A stretch of 64,000 nucleotides of DNA from NCBI GenBank assembly GCA_009602735.1, contig WELA01002297.1:82901-146900 (forward strand), written 5' to 3'. The translations under genes and the position numbers were made by a program. This DNA comes from Mesotaenium endlicherianum (lineage: Eukaryota; Streptophyta; Zygnematophyceae; Zygnematales; Mesotaeniaceae). This document shows positions 1 through 15,624 of this stretch, piece by piece (the stretch's first letter is position 1; every line of letters begins with the position of its first letter). The notes beneath the pieces are model-generated. The model was given only the letters and a program-made list of their open reading frames with translations, was not told the origin of the DNA and ran no database searches.

Positions 1-34
1 CATCCATCTTGCTTCTTACCGCACTTTCTCTCAG

Positions 35-130
35 CTGGTCACACAGACAGCTACTCTCTCTTCAAGTCACACAGACTTAGCTGGTCACACAGACAGCTTC
101 CTTTAGTCACACAGACAAGGCCACACAGAC
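35..130. repeat. Short TCACACAGAC-type direct repeats
   Basis: About five imperfect copies of a unit resembling GGTCACACAGACAGCT lie in roughly 95 bases. From here to 450 the sequence stays C/A-rich and shows no coding signal that I trust. Confidence 0.6.
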
Positions 131-450
131 CTGAGCAGATCAAGCATTTAGCATAGGTCTTGCACACACACTCTTTCGCGGAGACTCTTCTTCTTTTCTT
201 ACTCTCAAGAGTTCACCATACAACTCCTTTCACAGCGCCTATATTCACTTGGCGGCTGCTCACCTACCTAGAACTCATCGACACTCCAAACCTAATGTCC
301 TACTGTCCTACACATCTACACAATCAACACCATGTCGACACATCGACGGTTCACCCACTTTGACTATGACACAAGTCTACACTATGCATCGACACACACA
401 CATGCAAGCACAACAAACCGACATAAGCAAATAGAGTCAGGAGTGCCTAT

Positions 451-798
451 TTACAACACAGCCGCTTGGTAGTTACGCCACCATGAGGTTGCTGCTCCTC
501 CAAGCAAGGTTACGGCAAAAGCAAAGTAGTCCGGCTCGGGTACTTCAAGGAATGCGAGGTACGTCTCCACTCGATAGAGCCACGAATTCAGGTTGGCACC
601 TTTCCCGGGGTTGAAAGCGTCAGATTTGCCGGGCTTGATGAGCTTTCTTGCTCTCGTAGGCTCCTGTGGAGGCGCGGGAGCCGGGGCTAGATTTGGGATG
701 TTGCTTGCAATAGGGCCAGCCATGGCAGCCCTAGCCTCTCTCGATGCTTGCACGGTTCCCTCGTAGATGGCCACACCCACTTGGTTGTGGTCGCTCAT
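451..798 (-). pseudogene. Ty3/gypsy gag fragment
   Basis: A 115-codon frame on the minus strand looks like the front of a retrotransposon Gag protein. A Pro/Ala-rich leader is followed by the start of the Retrotrans_gag fold, with the motif LLGGAATSWWRNY near its end (residues about 98-110). Gag packages element RNA. The usual protein is two to three times longer and ends in a CCHC knuckle, but here the frame stops at 451 and nothing to its left resembles the rest, so the piece is truncated. It lies just inside a primer-binding site and LTR on the same strand (1008-1267), as expected for gag. The fold assignment is by motif only. Confidence 0.7.
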
Positions 799-1007
799 TA
801 GAAAGGCTGCCCACTCACTCCTTGCGATGGGGTCAACCTTGCTATAGCGGCGGCCACGAGATCTGATGGCGGTCTTCCTTGTGATGCTCCTTGTGGCAGA
901 TTTTATTGCGTTGGCGCTGGAGGGGGGCCTCTTGGAGATGGAGCGCCACCTTTAAAAGCTTGCTGTTGGTCTGGAGGATCGGCCATCTTCTTGTGCCACC
1001 AAAGTGC

Positions 1008-1022
1008 CTGGCTCCGATACCA
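1008..1022 (-). promoter_or_regulatory. Primer-binding site, initiator tRNA-Met type
   Basis: On the minus strand the sequence TGGTATCGGAGCCAG follows the LTR after one spacer base. It closely resembles the complement of the 3' end of plant-type initiator tRNA-Met (TGGTATCAGAGC), the usual primer for first-strand synthesis in plant-like LTR retrotransposons. Confidence 0.8.
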
Positions 1023-1023
1023 T

Positions 1024-1267
1024 TGTAGTGAGACAGATAGATAAAGTACTTAGTAAAATAAAATACTTTATCTATTCAAGACAAGGATCTTTGAACACAA
1101 GTGGTAGCTTCTTGAGAGAGATGGTTTCTACAAAGTGAGTATATTTCTGGAACTTGGCAAGTACAATAGTGATTCTGGAATGTCTTTCTATGTTCTAGCT
1201 CTCGCTTATATAATTGCTACATAAGTAATTTTTAGGAAGGTGCATGTCAATGTGTTGGCACCCAACA
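1024..1267 (-). mobile_element. LTR of the remnant element (5' LTR, about 244 bp)
   Basis: Bounded by TG and CA. The edge at 1024 abuts the primer-binding site, and the other edge is set by TGTTGGGTGCC on the minus strand, a common LTR start. A TATA-like TTATATAA (about 1206-1213) faces the gag direction. The outer edge sits inside a short inverted repeat (TGTGTTGG, CAC, CCAACACA). No second LTR is visible, so the outer edge is inferred. Confidence 0.6.
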
Positions 1268-4200
1268 CATCCCAAAAAGTGCCATCTCTTTCTAGAATAA
1301 TGTACACATGTCATTTTGACCTAAAAATGGCATACTTGACTTTTGCCACATGGAGTTCTTTTAGGTCATGCTACCAATTTCGAAAATGCCCTAGAAAGTA
1401 CAAGGAACATGAACCAGGCCACTGGAATATCTATTCACACTTGAACCCACACATAATAATTCTACAGATTTCCAAAAGTATTAAAATATGAAAAGCAACT
1501 AATATACTCTAGCATATATCACTACACAGCTTGTGTGTGAGAGCACGAATGAGCAAGACAATGAGAAGTCTTGCTAGAGTGGCGAACATTGAGCGAGAAG
1601 GGAGCAGGCAGTAAGCACACAAATGTGAAGCAGATTTGTGCAAGTAGTGTCGAGCAGAGGAGACAGCTTTGAGAGTTTGAGAGAGGAGACTGTGAGAGAG
1701 GGTGAGCTAGTAAAAAGGGGAGTGCAAGCAGACAGTAAAACCTCGTTAGAGTGAGCAGCCAGGAAGCGGGCTGTATGTTTGCTAGCGGGCTTGACTTGTG
1801 CTCAGAAACTCAAACCAAAAAATAAAAAGGGAAGAGGCAAGGCATTAAGATTTGTAAGGTGTGAACAGATGTGAGCGGGCTAATGTGCACTGGCAAGAGG
1901 GCTAAGAGTGCAAAGAGGCAGTGCGGAAATAACAAGTTACAAGAGGAGAGAGAGTGAGGATGGGCTGCGCGCACTTCAGCTTGCTGAGAGGAATTTGAGA
2001 GATAGCAGCTGTGAGTGTGCTGAGAGGTTTTGTACTGCAAGAGAGTGAGCAGAGCATATGGAAATTACACAGCACAACAGATAGTGAGAACACGCAGAGA
2101 AGGCTACAGCAGGACGTGGCGTAAGAGTTGGAGCAAGAGAAGATGCGGCAGCAACAAGCGAAGCAACAACTACAGCAAAAAGAATGCAAAGTGTACAACA
2201 TGGGGGGATGCCCCGTGGAGTTCAAGTGACCAAGAGATGGAGGTACCACCTTTGCAATCAAAGTGATAATGTGCATTGCCATGGCAAAATGAGATCTGTG
2301 TACAAAGAGTACATCTTGTGGGTGCTCCAGTGGTACTGCCTAGTAGCAGGCAAAAGAGTGAATGTGAGTGCATGTCTATTGAGGAGGGGCTGCTGAGCCT
2401 GAGTTATGATGAAGTATGGAGCACGACATTTGGGATTGCTCCAAGGCTTTGTGGAGTTGATTCAGCAGATATGTGTAATCGAGAAAGAGTCATTCTAAGG
2501 AGTCTCGAGAGAGTCTACAGAAGAGGGTTTTGGGAGCAGATCTTAAAGAATATTTCAGTGATGAATGAGTGAGTAAAAAGTGCACTGGGGAGAGTTCAAC
2601 TAGTGGGATTGTAGAAGTAGAAATCAGTCGGAATTGGATAATGTTGGAGAGAGTTTAGTGAGGGAAGTTCTGTCAGCTAATACAGGTACATTGTAATCTT
2701 CCTGTGTGATGAGAAAAGAGCTGTAGATAAGCTGTGTAACAGCTGAGGGAGAAGTGGGGTTAAGAGAAGCTGAGTGGCTGTGAGAGAGTGTGTATATTGT
2801 TAGGAGATATATAGTTGCTGTGTGAGTGTGAGTGCCAACATCAGAGCTGTGCCGGCACATCGGCCCAATGCTACATATATCTATGAGGAGCAGCGTAGGT
2901 GGTTAAGGAGCTGAGATGGCTGGAGAGTGCAGCCAGGATAACTTAGAGGGAGCTGCTGATAAGCATGGTGGTGAGAGGATACATTGTGTAATGTGCTAAA
3001 ATTAAAATATGGGGGTATGAGTAAATATGGAGAGGGTACTTATATTGAGTATTTGACGAGAGAGTGTAAGAGTTTAGCAGAAGGGTAAGCCTTGCTGGTG
3101 GACAGAAGATATCGTAGAGGAAATATAAGGGAGTGCAAGAGGGAGCAGGAAGTAGGTTGTTGAAGAAAGAGAAATATTAAGAGAGATATTGCCAGTCTAC
3201 TTGAAAGGAGGGGTGAACTGTTAAGCCTGAGCAGCTTGGTGAGGGAAGGAGAGACTACATAGTAAGAGGGAGTACAAGTGTGGTGATTACTGGTTTGGAC
3301 AAAGAGTATAGCAAAAGAAGAGAGCTGCTGAGACTCAGCAGGTGTAGCAAGAGAGGAAGTCCGCATTCTAGAGAGAGGAGAAGATAAATGTCAATGGCAA
3401 GAGCTGGCTGAAGCTGGCTAAAGCTGGCTGGAGCTGGAGCAGAGGTGTGCTGGAGCTGGTTGGAGTTGGCTAGAGCTGGCTGGAGCTAGAGCAGGATTGT
3501 GTTGGAGCTGGCTGGAGCTTGAGCTGGAGCGGAGATGGTGCTGGATGAAGTCAGCCTGAAGGATAAAGCCAAGGATGGAGTCTGGAGCAGAAGGCAGGAT
3601 CTGAAGAAACAAAAAGAGAAGATTTGGGCTAAGTTGTAGGGTGTGTTAGTATGACTACATTTGACTCACTGCTTTGTACAAAAATGCTAGATATGGAGGA
3701 GAACCAAAAATTAGAGTGAGTGCTATATTCATTTAGCTAGCAAGTCTGTTGAGTTGTGCTAAGGCGTTGATTGGTTTTGGGTGTCATGGTGTCTTGAGTG
3801 TAATTGTGAGGAGTGAATTAAAGTAGAAGCTGAGAGGGAGTGTTGAATATGTGCAACTTGCTACTTTAAGTTGTGTATATTAGCTTGATGAAGTTTAGAC
3901 GAGTGTGAGCTGAGTGGTAGCTCTGTGGTGGATTAGTATAGTGACGATGTAAAAGTGTGTGAATCGACCATTGACTTTAGGTGTTGACTTGTGTGTTGGT
4001 AGTCTAGAGGTCAAAATTGATCATACGTTGTCTGTTGATTGACTTAGCTTGTCAATGTGTGGATTGATAGGTAGTGACGGTTTACGTGAGTGTGTGGTAG
4101 CCGCCACCAAGGTGATTAAGTAGGCGAAAGAACATGTACGTGATTGCACTCTAGGAAGTAAGAAAGAAAGGTTGCCGGAGACGTGAGCAATGGAGGCCGA

Positions 4201-4660
4201 TGCGTATGTGAATGGCCTTGTGCAATATTATGTGAGTGTGCGTATGTAGGTTGTATCACTGTAATAATGATATAACCAAGTGTGTGGAGTTGAGCCGTGA
4301 GTGCTCCTCCTGGGTTCAAGTGAGAACCCAAGTGCACTTATGTGCACGAGAGGCTTAGCGTATTGAGAATTGCTGTGAGCACAACTTGTACGAGTGTAGC
4401 CTAGAGGACTGGAGCGGAAGTCTTACTGACTCCGTGAGCCAGTCATTTCACAAGCTCTACAGAGTGAGCTTGTTCGAGGGTGTGAGTTTATGGACTCAAG
4501 GAGTGTAGCCTGCCTTGATCACTGTCGAGCTGAGGTTACTCCAGTGGCGGACGAACTCCAAAGGAAGAGGGAGTTTAAGTGACTCCAAGCGTGAGTGAAG
4601 GTTAGCCCCAGTTATGTGTCGGCAACGTGAATTAATGATTATTTTTAACACCTTCTTGCT
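1268..4660. other. Intergenic, no gene recognised
   Basis: About 3.4 kb with many short frames, none resembling a known family. From about 1500 the plus strand is strongly purine-rich (GAGAG, GAGTG, GTGAG runs), which creates long Ser/Leu-rich shadow frames on the minus strand. It could be old transposon sequence or untranslated sequence. I see no LTR pair, tRNA or splice pattern that supports a call. Confidence 0.5.
3401..3535 (+). repeat. GAGCTGGCTG minisatellite-like tract
   Basis: Ten or more imperfect copies of GAGCTGGCTG or AGCTGGCT with scattered changes. The minus-strand frame over it (Ser/Gln/Leu repeats) is a by-product of the repeat. Confidence 0.75.
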
Positions 4661-6017
4661 GCAATGTGCACATATTTGCGCCTTGCTAGCAGACAGCTGC
4701 TTAGCATCAGAATAAGGACAATCTCTCTTCTGATGTCCTGATTTCCCACAATTCCAACATCCGTTTGCTGTTTCAGCAGTGTTGGCATGCTTAGCAAACC
4801 TATTGAAAGACCCGCTCTTCTTTTTAAAGTAAAAATTAGAGCTGGTGGCCTTAGGCGGAGAGGATTCCTCCCTCCTCTCTGGAGCCAAAAGCGTCCTGGA
4901 AGCCTCTTTATACCAGACTTTACCTTCCTTGACATTGCATGCTATCTCAGCAGCTTCGTCAATATCCCAGTCGATTCCGCGCTTTGCAGATAGATGCGGC
5001 CTGACTTCTCAATCTGTATCTTTGCCCAAACACAATAAGAAATTGTCAACCACTATTCTGGGCTCGTGGATTCCTTCATTCTTGGCAAGATCCACCAGTC
5101 TGGACTTAACCTCCATCACTGTCTCGTTCTTTTGACGAACAAAGTGCACACAGCGGTGCACCTTGAGACTGCGGTCCTCTGGGAACTTGATTTCAAGCAA
5201 TTTGAAGAAACGACGCAGACAATGCTCAACATCCAATTGGTCATCGCCAGCTTCCATATCTCTACAACAACTGGCCAACGCTTGCGCATGGCTTGATTCT
5301 GTAGAGGCACTATCGCCCTGCTGACCATTAAAAGGTGCGGCTCTACACGTTACTCGGTCCTGAGCATTGGCGATCTTTTTAGATAGCTCTGCACACACTC
5401 TACTCAATTTCGCGATAGATCCTGTATCATTCTCCTAAGTAGTCGCTCTTTGCTGACCCTCAGTGAGTTGCGTCATGGTATCCGCTAATTCTTCTGTTAG
5501 TGCAGTCAAGTCTACGCTCTCAACAGGTGCAACAGGCATTGCTCTTCCTGGAGACAAAGCGGACATGCGGGCTTTTGCAGCCTCTTTCTGGATTTTCAAA
5601 TCCCTAGCCTTCTTTTGCTCTCTAAATGCCCATTCCTGAGTACGGTCCTCATCCTTCCGGAAACTGGCGATAAAGAAACAAAGCATCCTTGCCCAAGTAC
5701 TAAACCAGACTCATAAATGCAAGACGAGCCCTTCCGGATCTTCTCAAAGAAATCAGCCCAGTAGATTTCATCAAACTCTTCGAAAGTGAGACTGTTGCCA
5801 CCGGTTCGTCCACTAAAGCACTTGGTAGACAACTTGAACTTAGGATTTTCATCCCTCTCATCACCAGCCACCTCAAAAGGTGACCAGTAAACACTGAATC
5901 TTACTCCAGCGTCTAGCGTTCTGCCCAAACCAGGTGCAAGATAATGCTCGCTATACAGATTCTCACCGTTTGCAGAGATTTGTCGAGCAGCGTCTCTCGA
6001 CGTATGGTCTCTTCTTG
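4661..6017 (-). pseudogene. Gag of the older methyltransferase-family element (broken)
   Basis: Minus-strand gag spread over at least three frames (about 4661-4888, 5009-5407, 5435-5928). Recognisable parts are the block around LTFEEFDEIYWADFFEK, a charged middle region and one CCHC knuckle (CWNCGKSGHQKRDC). The intact relative is at 23322-24840, where two knuckles are present. Here the second is cut off after CAHCSKK. Frame changes and the truncation mean no Gag could be made. The end at 6017 is the chromovirus insertion point, and gag resumes at 12195. Confidence 0.85.
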
Positions 6018-6760
6018 TGTAAGGTCATAGGTTTATAAGTGCATTTTTGAGTTTCATGAAAGTATATTTTGATTGCATAGTAGTGTAGAGTGCATTTTTG
6101 TGGTCATTTTGATATAAAGTTCATTGAATTTGCTCAAGTATTGAGAGAGTTATGGATTTCCGAAGTATAATTAGTTTTGAGGTCGGTTGACGACTGTCCT
6201 TAATTCGCGGTGAGCGCGACCGTCGGATTGACCGACAGCGTCGAGCGATCTGGCCCGTTAGAATGAACTCGAACCTTCACGTAAGTTCGGTTGACGCGGA
6301 GTGCCGACTAGGTCGATTTACCTAGAAGTTTCGGTTTAGCCTAGCGCGTCTAAGATAGAATATTCTAGTAATGTCGATGCATGTATGTGGACGTCAATTT
6401 AGCCCGACACGTCAGATTAGACTGATCTGGCTTTCTCACGAATATTCTGGAAGGGACGATTTGACGAACACTTAGGAAAATCCGTAGCTTCCTCCTAGGG
6501 AGGAGCACTTAGGCAGAAAATTATAAATAGGCATAACTTCTTTGTTTCTTATCGATTTTCACTTCTGTAAATTCCTACGGGTTTGTAATGACAAGGCCTT
6601 TCATCCCACATCATTTGTGAGCAGTTTCATGCCACTCAAAATATCAAGTAATTTTCCTAAGCTTTCTTAGCAATATGCCGCTGCACTCTTGAGTATGATT
6701 GCAACTAGCTTTGTTCCTCGTGAGTCACTACGCTTCCACTAGGGCACTCTGCCCCTTTCA
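6018..6760 (+). repeat. 5' LTR of the chromovirus (743 bp)
   Basis: Starts TGTAAGGTCATAGG and ends GCCCCTTTCA. A TATA box (TATAAATA, 6522-6529) lies about 235 bp before the end, placing transcription start near 6555. It matches 11528-12194. Confidence 0.95.
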
Positions 6761-6762
6761 TC

Positions 6763-6779
6763 TGGTATCGGATCAGGCC
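6763..6779 (+). promoter_or_regulatory. Primer-binding site of the chromovirus
   Basis: TGGTATCGGATCAGGCC follows the LTR after TC. The first seven bases fit initiator tRNA-Met, and the later bases match less well than in the other elements here. Confidence 0.75.
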
Positions 6780-7744
6780 TAGTTTGCATATTATATTATG
6801 GAGTCGCAGCCGGCAGCTGGAGGAGGCGAACATGTCGAGCATGTTGAGCGCACGGGGCAACAGGCAGCACCAACAATGACCAGAGAGCAACAAGAGATGC
6901 AGGCGATGCTAAGACAAATGGCAAATGCAATTGGAGGAGAAGTCTACACCCAGTTTCAACAAAATATGCGCGCGGAGGTGGAGAGAATGGTGCGAGTTGT
7001 TATGGGGAACGCCGCTTCGACGAGTTCGGCACCTGCACCTGTTGTACCACCAATTCATGTTAACCCAGTGGTGCAACCAGTTATTCCACCCGCATCAGGA
7101 GTGCGTGCGCCTAAGCCTGAAGTTTATACTGGAGAGCGTGGATCGCCGCCTGTTCATCAATGGATTTTTGGAGTGAAGAAGTTTATGGAGTATTCTGCGC
7201 TTACGCCCGACAGGCAAGTCGCCTTTGTCATAACTTTGCTGCAGAAGAGTGCTGGAGCTTGGTATGAACGAGAAGAGCAGTTGTCTGGAGTTCCTGCTAC
7301 TGTTGATCAGCTATTTGAAGGCTTGAAGAGGCAATTTCAACCTATTGCACCCGAGGCTACCGCTCGAGATCTATTGGTGCGCCTTCGTTAACGAGCAAGC
7401 GTTCAGGAGTATGTTTCGCGCTTCAACGAGCTGGTGCTTCAATGCCCATCCATGCACGAGTCAGAGATGATGGACAAGTTCAAGAGGGGACTCAAGCCAA
7501 CTGTGGCCAAGGAAGTGGCGCTCAAGGACCCTACCAGTCTTGGAGAAATGATGGCATTGGCAACAAGGGTCGACGCTGTGGAGTATAGTCAGAGGCAGTG
7601 GGGCAGCCACAACTTTGGAGGATATCGACACTTTGGATCTCAAGCGCCAAGCACGAGTGTTCAAGGTCCAGTACCCATGGAGTTGGGACTTGTGCAGTAC
7701 CAGCGCAGGCAGCAGAATTTCAAGCCGAGAGGACCCTGCTATAG

Positions 7745-11371
<3,627 letters not shown>

Positions 11372-11527
11372 NNNNNNNNNNNNNNNNNNNNNNNNNNNNN
11401 NNNNNNNNNNNNNNNNNNNNNNNNNNNNNNNNNNNNNNNNNNNNNNNNNNNNNNNNNNNNNNNNNNNNNNNNNNNNNNNNNNNNNNNNNNNNNNNNNNNN
11501 NNNNNNNNNNNNNNNNNNNNNNNNNNN
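11372..11527. other. Assembly gap (156 N)
   Basis: Hides the end of the chromodomain frame, the polypurine tract and about the first 76 bases of the 3' LTR, judging by the 5' LTR. Confidence 0.99.
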
Positions 11528-12194
11528 ATTTTTGTGGTCATTCTGATATAACGTTCATCGAATTTGCTCAAGTATTGAGAGAGTTATGGATTTCCGAAGT
11601 TTAATTAGTTTTGAGGTCGGTTGACGACTGTCCTTAATTCGCGGTGAGCGCGACCGTCGGATTGACCGACAGCGTCGAGCGATCTGGCCCGTTAGAATGA
11701 ACTCGAACCTTCACGTAAGTTCGGCTGACGCGGAGTGCCGACTAGGTCGATTTACCTAGAAGTTTCGGTTTAGCCTAGCGCGTCTAAGATAGAATATTCT
11801 AGTAATGTCGATGCATGTATGTGGACGTCAATTCGGCCCGACACGTCAGATTAGACTGATCTGGCTTTCTCACGAATAATCTGGAAGGGACGATTTGACG
11901 AACACTTAGGAAAATCCGTAGCTTCCTCCTAGGGAGGAGCACTTAGGCAGAAAATTATAAATAGGCATAACTTCTTTGTTTCTTATTAGTTTTCACTTCT
12001 GTAAACTCCTACGGGTTTGTAATGACAAGGCCTTTCATCCCACATCATTTGTGAGCAGTTTCATGCCACTCAAAATGTCAAGTAATTTTCCTAAGCTTTC
12101 TTAGCAATATGCCGCTGCACTCTTGAGTATGATTGCAACTAGATTTGTTCCTCGTGAGTCACTACGCTTCCACTTGGGCACTCTGCCCCTTTCA
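11452..12194 (+). repeat. 3' LTR of the chromovirus (start inside the gap)
   Basis: Visible from 11528, where it equals position 6094 of the left LTR. It ends CCTTTCA at 12194 and is followed by the TCTTG duplication. TATAAATA is at 11956-11963. The start is extrapolated assuming no indel in the gap. Confidence 0.9.
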
Positions 12195-12428
12195 TCTTGG
12201 GTCGTCAGCCCGCTCAGATGTCTCGCTATGTCGTGGACTCTGGCTTGAATCAAAGCCTTCCACAGGCTCCACGGGATGATAGAGTCTCCCACTCCTCAGC
12301 CGCATATACAGCTGAGTTTCCCCGGGTCCCCTTCCAGGTTGACCACCGGCAAACCTTACAGGTCTCAATCCCCAATTTGCTTGGGAATTCTTGTTCACCT
12401 GAACCAATCAACAAGTTCTCAGAAGTAG
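12195..12428 (-). pseudogene. Front of gag of the older methyltransferase-family element
   Basis: Resumes the gag split by the chromovirus and matches 24745-24978, with blocks such as SIIPWSLWKALIQARVHDI and RLRSGRLYHPVEPVEGFDS in two different frames. The join between these frames is also present in the full copy, so the true translation start is unclear. No ATG begins the conserved frame. Upstream on the minus strand it meets the A block at 12429. Confidence 0.75.
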
Positions 12429-13642
12429 GACGGAAGAGTCTTGCTTCCACATAGGCTTACGCCCAAGTTGAGGGTAACAAAATGAACAAATTTGTGGCGT
12501 ACAGAAATCACGTCTAAGCAGCTTAACAAACAATGCCAGATTCAGAGAAAATCGCCTTCGCGACTTTCGCTTAACTTTCACAAGTCCCAACTTACAAAAT
12601 CCTAAAACTGCACATTCATGCTGGCCTGGTTTGAACTCTTCGCCCAACACCGCGTCTCAGCAGTTCTTCACTGCTTGGCTAGGCTGACTCAGTTCTTCAC
12701 TGAGAGCTCAACTGCTTTACTGCTCTTGCTATCAGCAATTCGACTTATGTGCGACTTCTGAGAATTTGGGACTAACACAATTACTCACCATTTTATATGC
12801 TCTTCGCAAACTTGTGGTGTTTTGTCCAAATCTGCGCTAATCTCCTAACAGATGCTATTTTGCAAGTTCTCTTCTGTCTACCAACGAGATTCCGCCTTGG
12901 GAACTCCTGAATCCTAACTTTATATGGTACAGTGCAAAGAGATCTTCAAGTGTCGGCAGCCGCGTGGATTCTCCGTTCTCTTGCGCCCTTGGGAACTCCT
13001 TCTCTTCGCGCTCCTTCTTCTTTCTCCTTTCTGCTCCTGCGCTCCTTCTGCTTCCTTAGCAAAGTTGTGCACGCAAGAATGAGGCAGCTTCGTGTAGGAC
13101 TCGTGCCTTTTGTAGGCACCACACATTGTTCTCTCTCAAGAATGCCAGTGCTTAATTACAGCTGGCCTTGCATGCCGTCCTCACCTAGCAGCTCTCAACT
13201 CATCCTAACACTGGTCACTTAGCTTGCATGCATGCCTCGTGACTATCGCGCGTGACTGCTCAGCCTTTTGGCTGGCAATTGTGCTTATATGGCTGGTGAC
13301 TGGCTGCGTACTCGTGGATCCAGCCAAATTGGCATTTGACTCCTCTACTGCATCTCGGCAATGACTTGGCTTGCATAGCCAATCACATCGTGCCTGACTT
13401 GGCACCCTGGGCTGCTCCCCGCCCATAGCCTTCCGGCTGACCCTTTTGACAAATCCCTTCCCATCCCTGAGTGTGGGGACTGACATACCATGACCACTTC
13501 TCAGTGACCATGACGTTGACTTGCCCGCTGGTTGACCTGACATCAGCCTTTGGTCGGTAAGTCAACGCTGACTTTTTTGTACTTGAGCGGCCGTGAGTTG
13601 CGCTGCGCGTGCGGCATCGTCAAACGAATAGCAGTCGCGACA
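12429..13642 (-). repeat. Terminal A block of the older element (A_I)
   Basis: Matches the A blocks at 14204-15308 and 24979-26087 along its length, with about 100 extra bases near 13290-13380. It starts TGTCGCGACTGC on the minus strand (13642) and ends GACTCTTCCGTC before the gag leader, the same A-to-internal junction as the full element. Confidence 0.9.
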
Positions 13643-13901
13643 CCTTTTTTCTTGTGCAAAAGGACGTTAGTGATGAGATCATAGTGAAAGGTGGCAAGAT
13701 GTACATGGCGTTTGGGGATGTGAAGGATAAAAACAGAGTTAGCATTGACATCAACACCATGTATGAGAGGGTGGGGCATTATTGGACGTACAAACTTAGA
13801 AAGGATGGTGGAAGGTATCCGAATACGGCTTCTGTCCTTCTGCACATGGTGAAGTCAGGGAAGTATTATCCTCGTACCCACCATATTACACAAGGCGGCA
13901 G
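13643..13901 (+). pseudogene. Left part of an unknown reading frame split by the methyltransferase element
   Basis: These 259 bases are single-copy in the window and open in one plus-strand frame (for example DVSDEIIVKGGKMYMAFGD and RVSIDINTMYERVGHYWTY). They are bounded on the left by the older element and on the right by the full one. With one copy of GCAG removed, the frame continues without a shift into 26092-26338. The combined 170 or so codons resemble no family I know. It may be a host gene exon or another transposon. The left end is lost behind the older element. Confidence 0.6.
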
Positions 13902-14203
13902 TGTCGTGCCTAACAGTGTCGGACCCTTGGCACGTGTGTAGCTTCTCAGCACGTGTGCCTTCGACCTGGTCGATGTGTCGGTGCGTCTCTGCACGTGGGA
14001 AATCCCCTGGGTTGATCGACCTTCGCACGTGTGTCGGCGGCAGACTCTTTGGAGTAGACTCATTTCTGGTCCTCCTGCACCTCATCATGCAAGTGCAACA
14101 TCCAAACGTTTTAGTGCTTCCCACTCAACCACTTAATCTCTTCAGCATTCTTCATGCTTAACAGAAGTTTCAAAAAGTTTGCCTATCTTCAATCTCCCTT
14201 ACA
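13902..14203 (-). repeat. Outer B block (B2, 302 bp)
   Basis: Same length as 15311-15612 and about 3% different by eye. Plus-strand edges are TGTCGTGCC and CCCTTACA. It directly abuts the end of the A block, and the same A/B join occurs in the old solo copy near 40718. Confidence 0.9.
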
Positions 14204-15308
14204 AAGACGAAAGAGTCTTACTTCCACATAGGCTTATGCCCAAGTTGAGGGTAACAGAATGAACAAATTTGTAGTTTGCAAAAATCACGTCTAAGCAGCT
14301 TAACCAACAATGCCAGATTCAGAGAAAATCGCCTTTACAACTTTTGCTTAACCTTCACAAGTGTCAGCTTACAAAACTCTGAAACTGCACATCTATGCTG
14401 GCCTGGTTTGGTCTCTTCGCTCAATACCGCGCCTCAGCAGTTCTTCACTGCTTGGCTAGGCTCACTCAGTTACTCACTGAGAGCTTTAACTGTTTAACTG
14501 CTCTTGCTATCAGCAATTCGACTTGTTCGCGACTCTTGAGAACTTAGGATTAATACAGTTACTCACCATTTATATGCCCTTCGCACACTTGTGGTGTTCT
14601 GTCCAAATCTGCGCTAATCTCTCAACAAATTCTATCCCGCAAGTTCTCCTCTGTCTACCAGTGAGATTCCACCTTGGGATCTCCTGAATTCTAACTTCTA
14701 TGGTATAGTGCAGAGAGATCTTCAGGTGTCGGCAGTGGCGTGGATTCTCCGTTCTCTTGCGCCCTTGGGAACTCCTTCTCTTCGCGCTTCTTCTCCTTTC
14801 TCCTTTCTACTTCTTTAGCAAAAACTACAAACGCAAGAAGGAGGCAGCTTTGTGCAAGACTCGTGCCTTTCGCAGGCACCATGCATTGTTCTCTCTGGAG
14901 AATTCCAGTGCTTAGTCACAGCTGGCTTTGCATGCTGTTCTCGCCTAGCAGCTCTCGAACCAATCTAGCCATTGTCACTCAGCTTGCATGCAGGCCTCGT
15001 GACTGTTGCGCGTGATTGCTTAGCCTTTCAGCCAACAGTTGTGCTTATGTGGCTGATGACTGGCGGTTTTCATAGCCAATCAAATCGTGCCTCGGGGCTG
15101 CTTCCCGCCCGCAGCCTTTCGGCTGACCTTCTTGGCAAATCCCTTCCCATGCCATGACCACCTCTCAGTGATCATGACGTTGACTTGACCGCTGGCTGAC
15201 CTGAAGACAGTCTTTTGGTCGGTGAGTCAATGCTGACTTTCCGTACCTGGGCAGCCGTGACTAGCGCTGCGCGCGTGCGGCAGCGTCAAAAGGGTAGCAG
15301 TTGCGACA
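14204..15308 (-). repeat. Second A block (A2, about 1.1 kb)
   Basis: Matches 24979-26087 with a few percent divergence. A TATA-like element on the minus strand (CATATAAATGG, plus 14567-14575) suggests the block carries the promoter and transcript start. Separated from the inner B block by GC, forming the palindrome GACAGCTGTC at 15305-15314. Confidence 0.9.
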
Positions 15309-15310
15309 GC

Positions 15311-15612
15311 TGTCGTGCCTAACAGTGTCGAACCCTTGGCACGTGTGTAGCTTCTCAGCACGTGTGCCTTCGACCTGGTCGATGTGTCGGTGCGTCTCTG
15401 CACGTGGGAAATCCCCTGGGTTGATCGACCTTTGCACGCGTGTCGGCGGCAGACTCTTTGGAGTAGACTAATTTCTGGTCCTCCTGCATCTCATCATGCA
15501 AGTGCAGCACCCAAACGTTTTAGTGCTTCCCACTCAACCACTTCATCTCTTCAGCATTCTTCATGCTTAACAGAAGTTTCAAAAAATTTGCCTATCTTCA
15601 ATCTTCCTTACA
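15311..15612 (-). repeat. Inner B block (B1, 302 bp)
   Basis: Begins TGTAAGGAAG on the minus strand directly after a polypurine tract, as the U3 start of a 3' LTR would. Confidence 0.9.
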
Positions 15613-15624
15613 CCCCTCCCTTTC
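15613..15624 (-). promoter_or_regulatory. Polypurine tract of the methyltransferase element
   Basis: GAAAGGGAGGGG on the minus strand, immediately before TGTAAGG. This is the expected plus-strand primer of reverse transcription. Confidence 0.8.

Noticed and set aside
2600-3366. Minus-strand Ser/Leu-rich frames in the purine-rich region
   Set aside because: Composition effect. No domain, signal or splice support.
13902-15612. Reading B-A-B as a small separate LTR element with A as its interior
   Set aside because: A has no primer site or purine tract at its edges, the polypurine tract lies outside the inner B, and the GCAG duplication spans the whole 12.2-kb unit.
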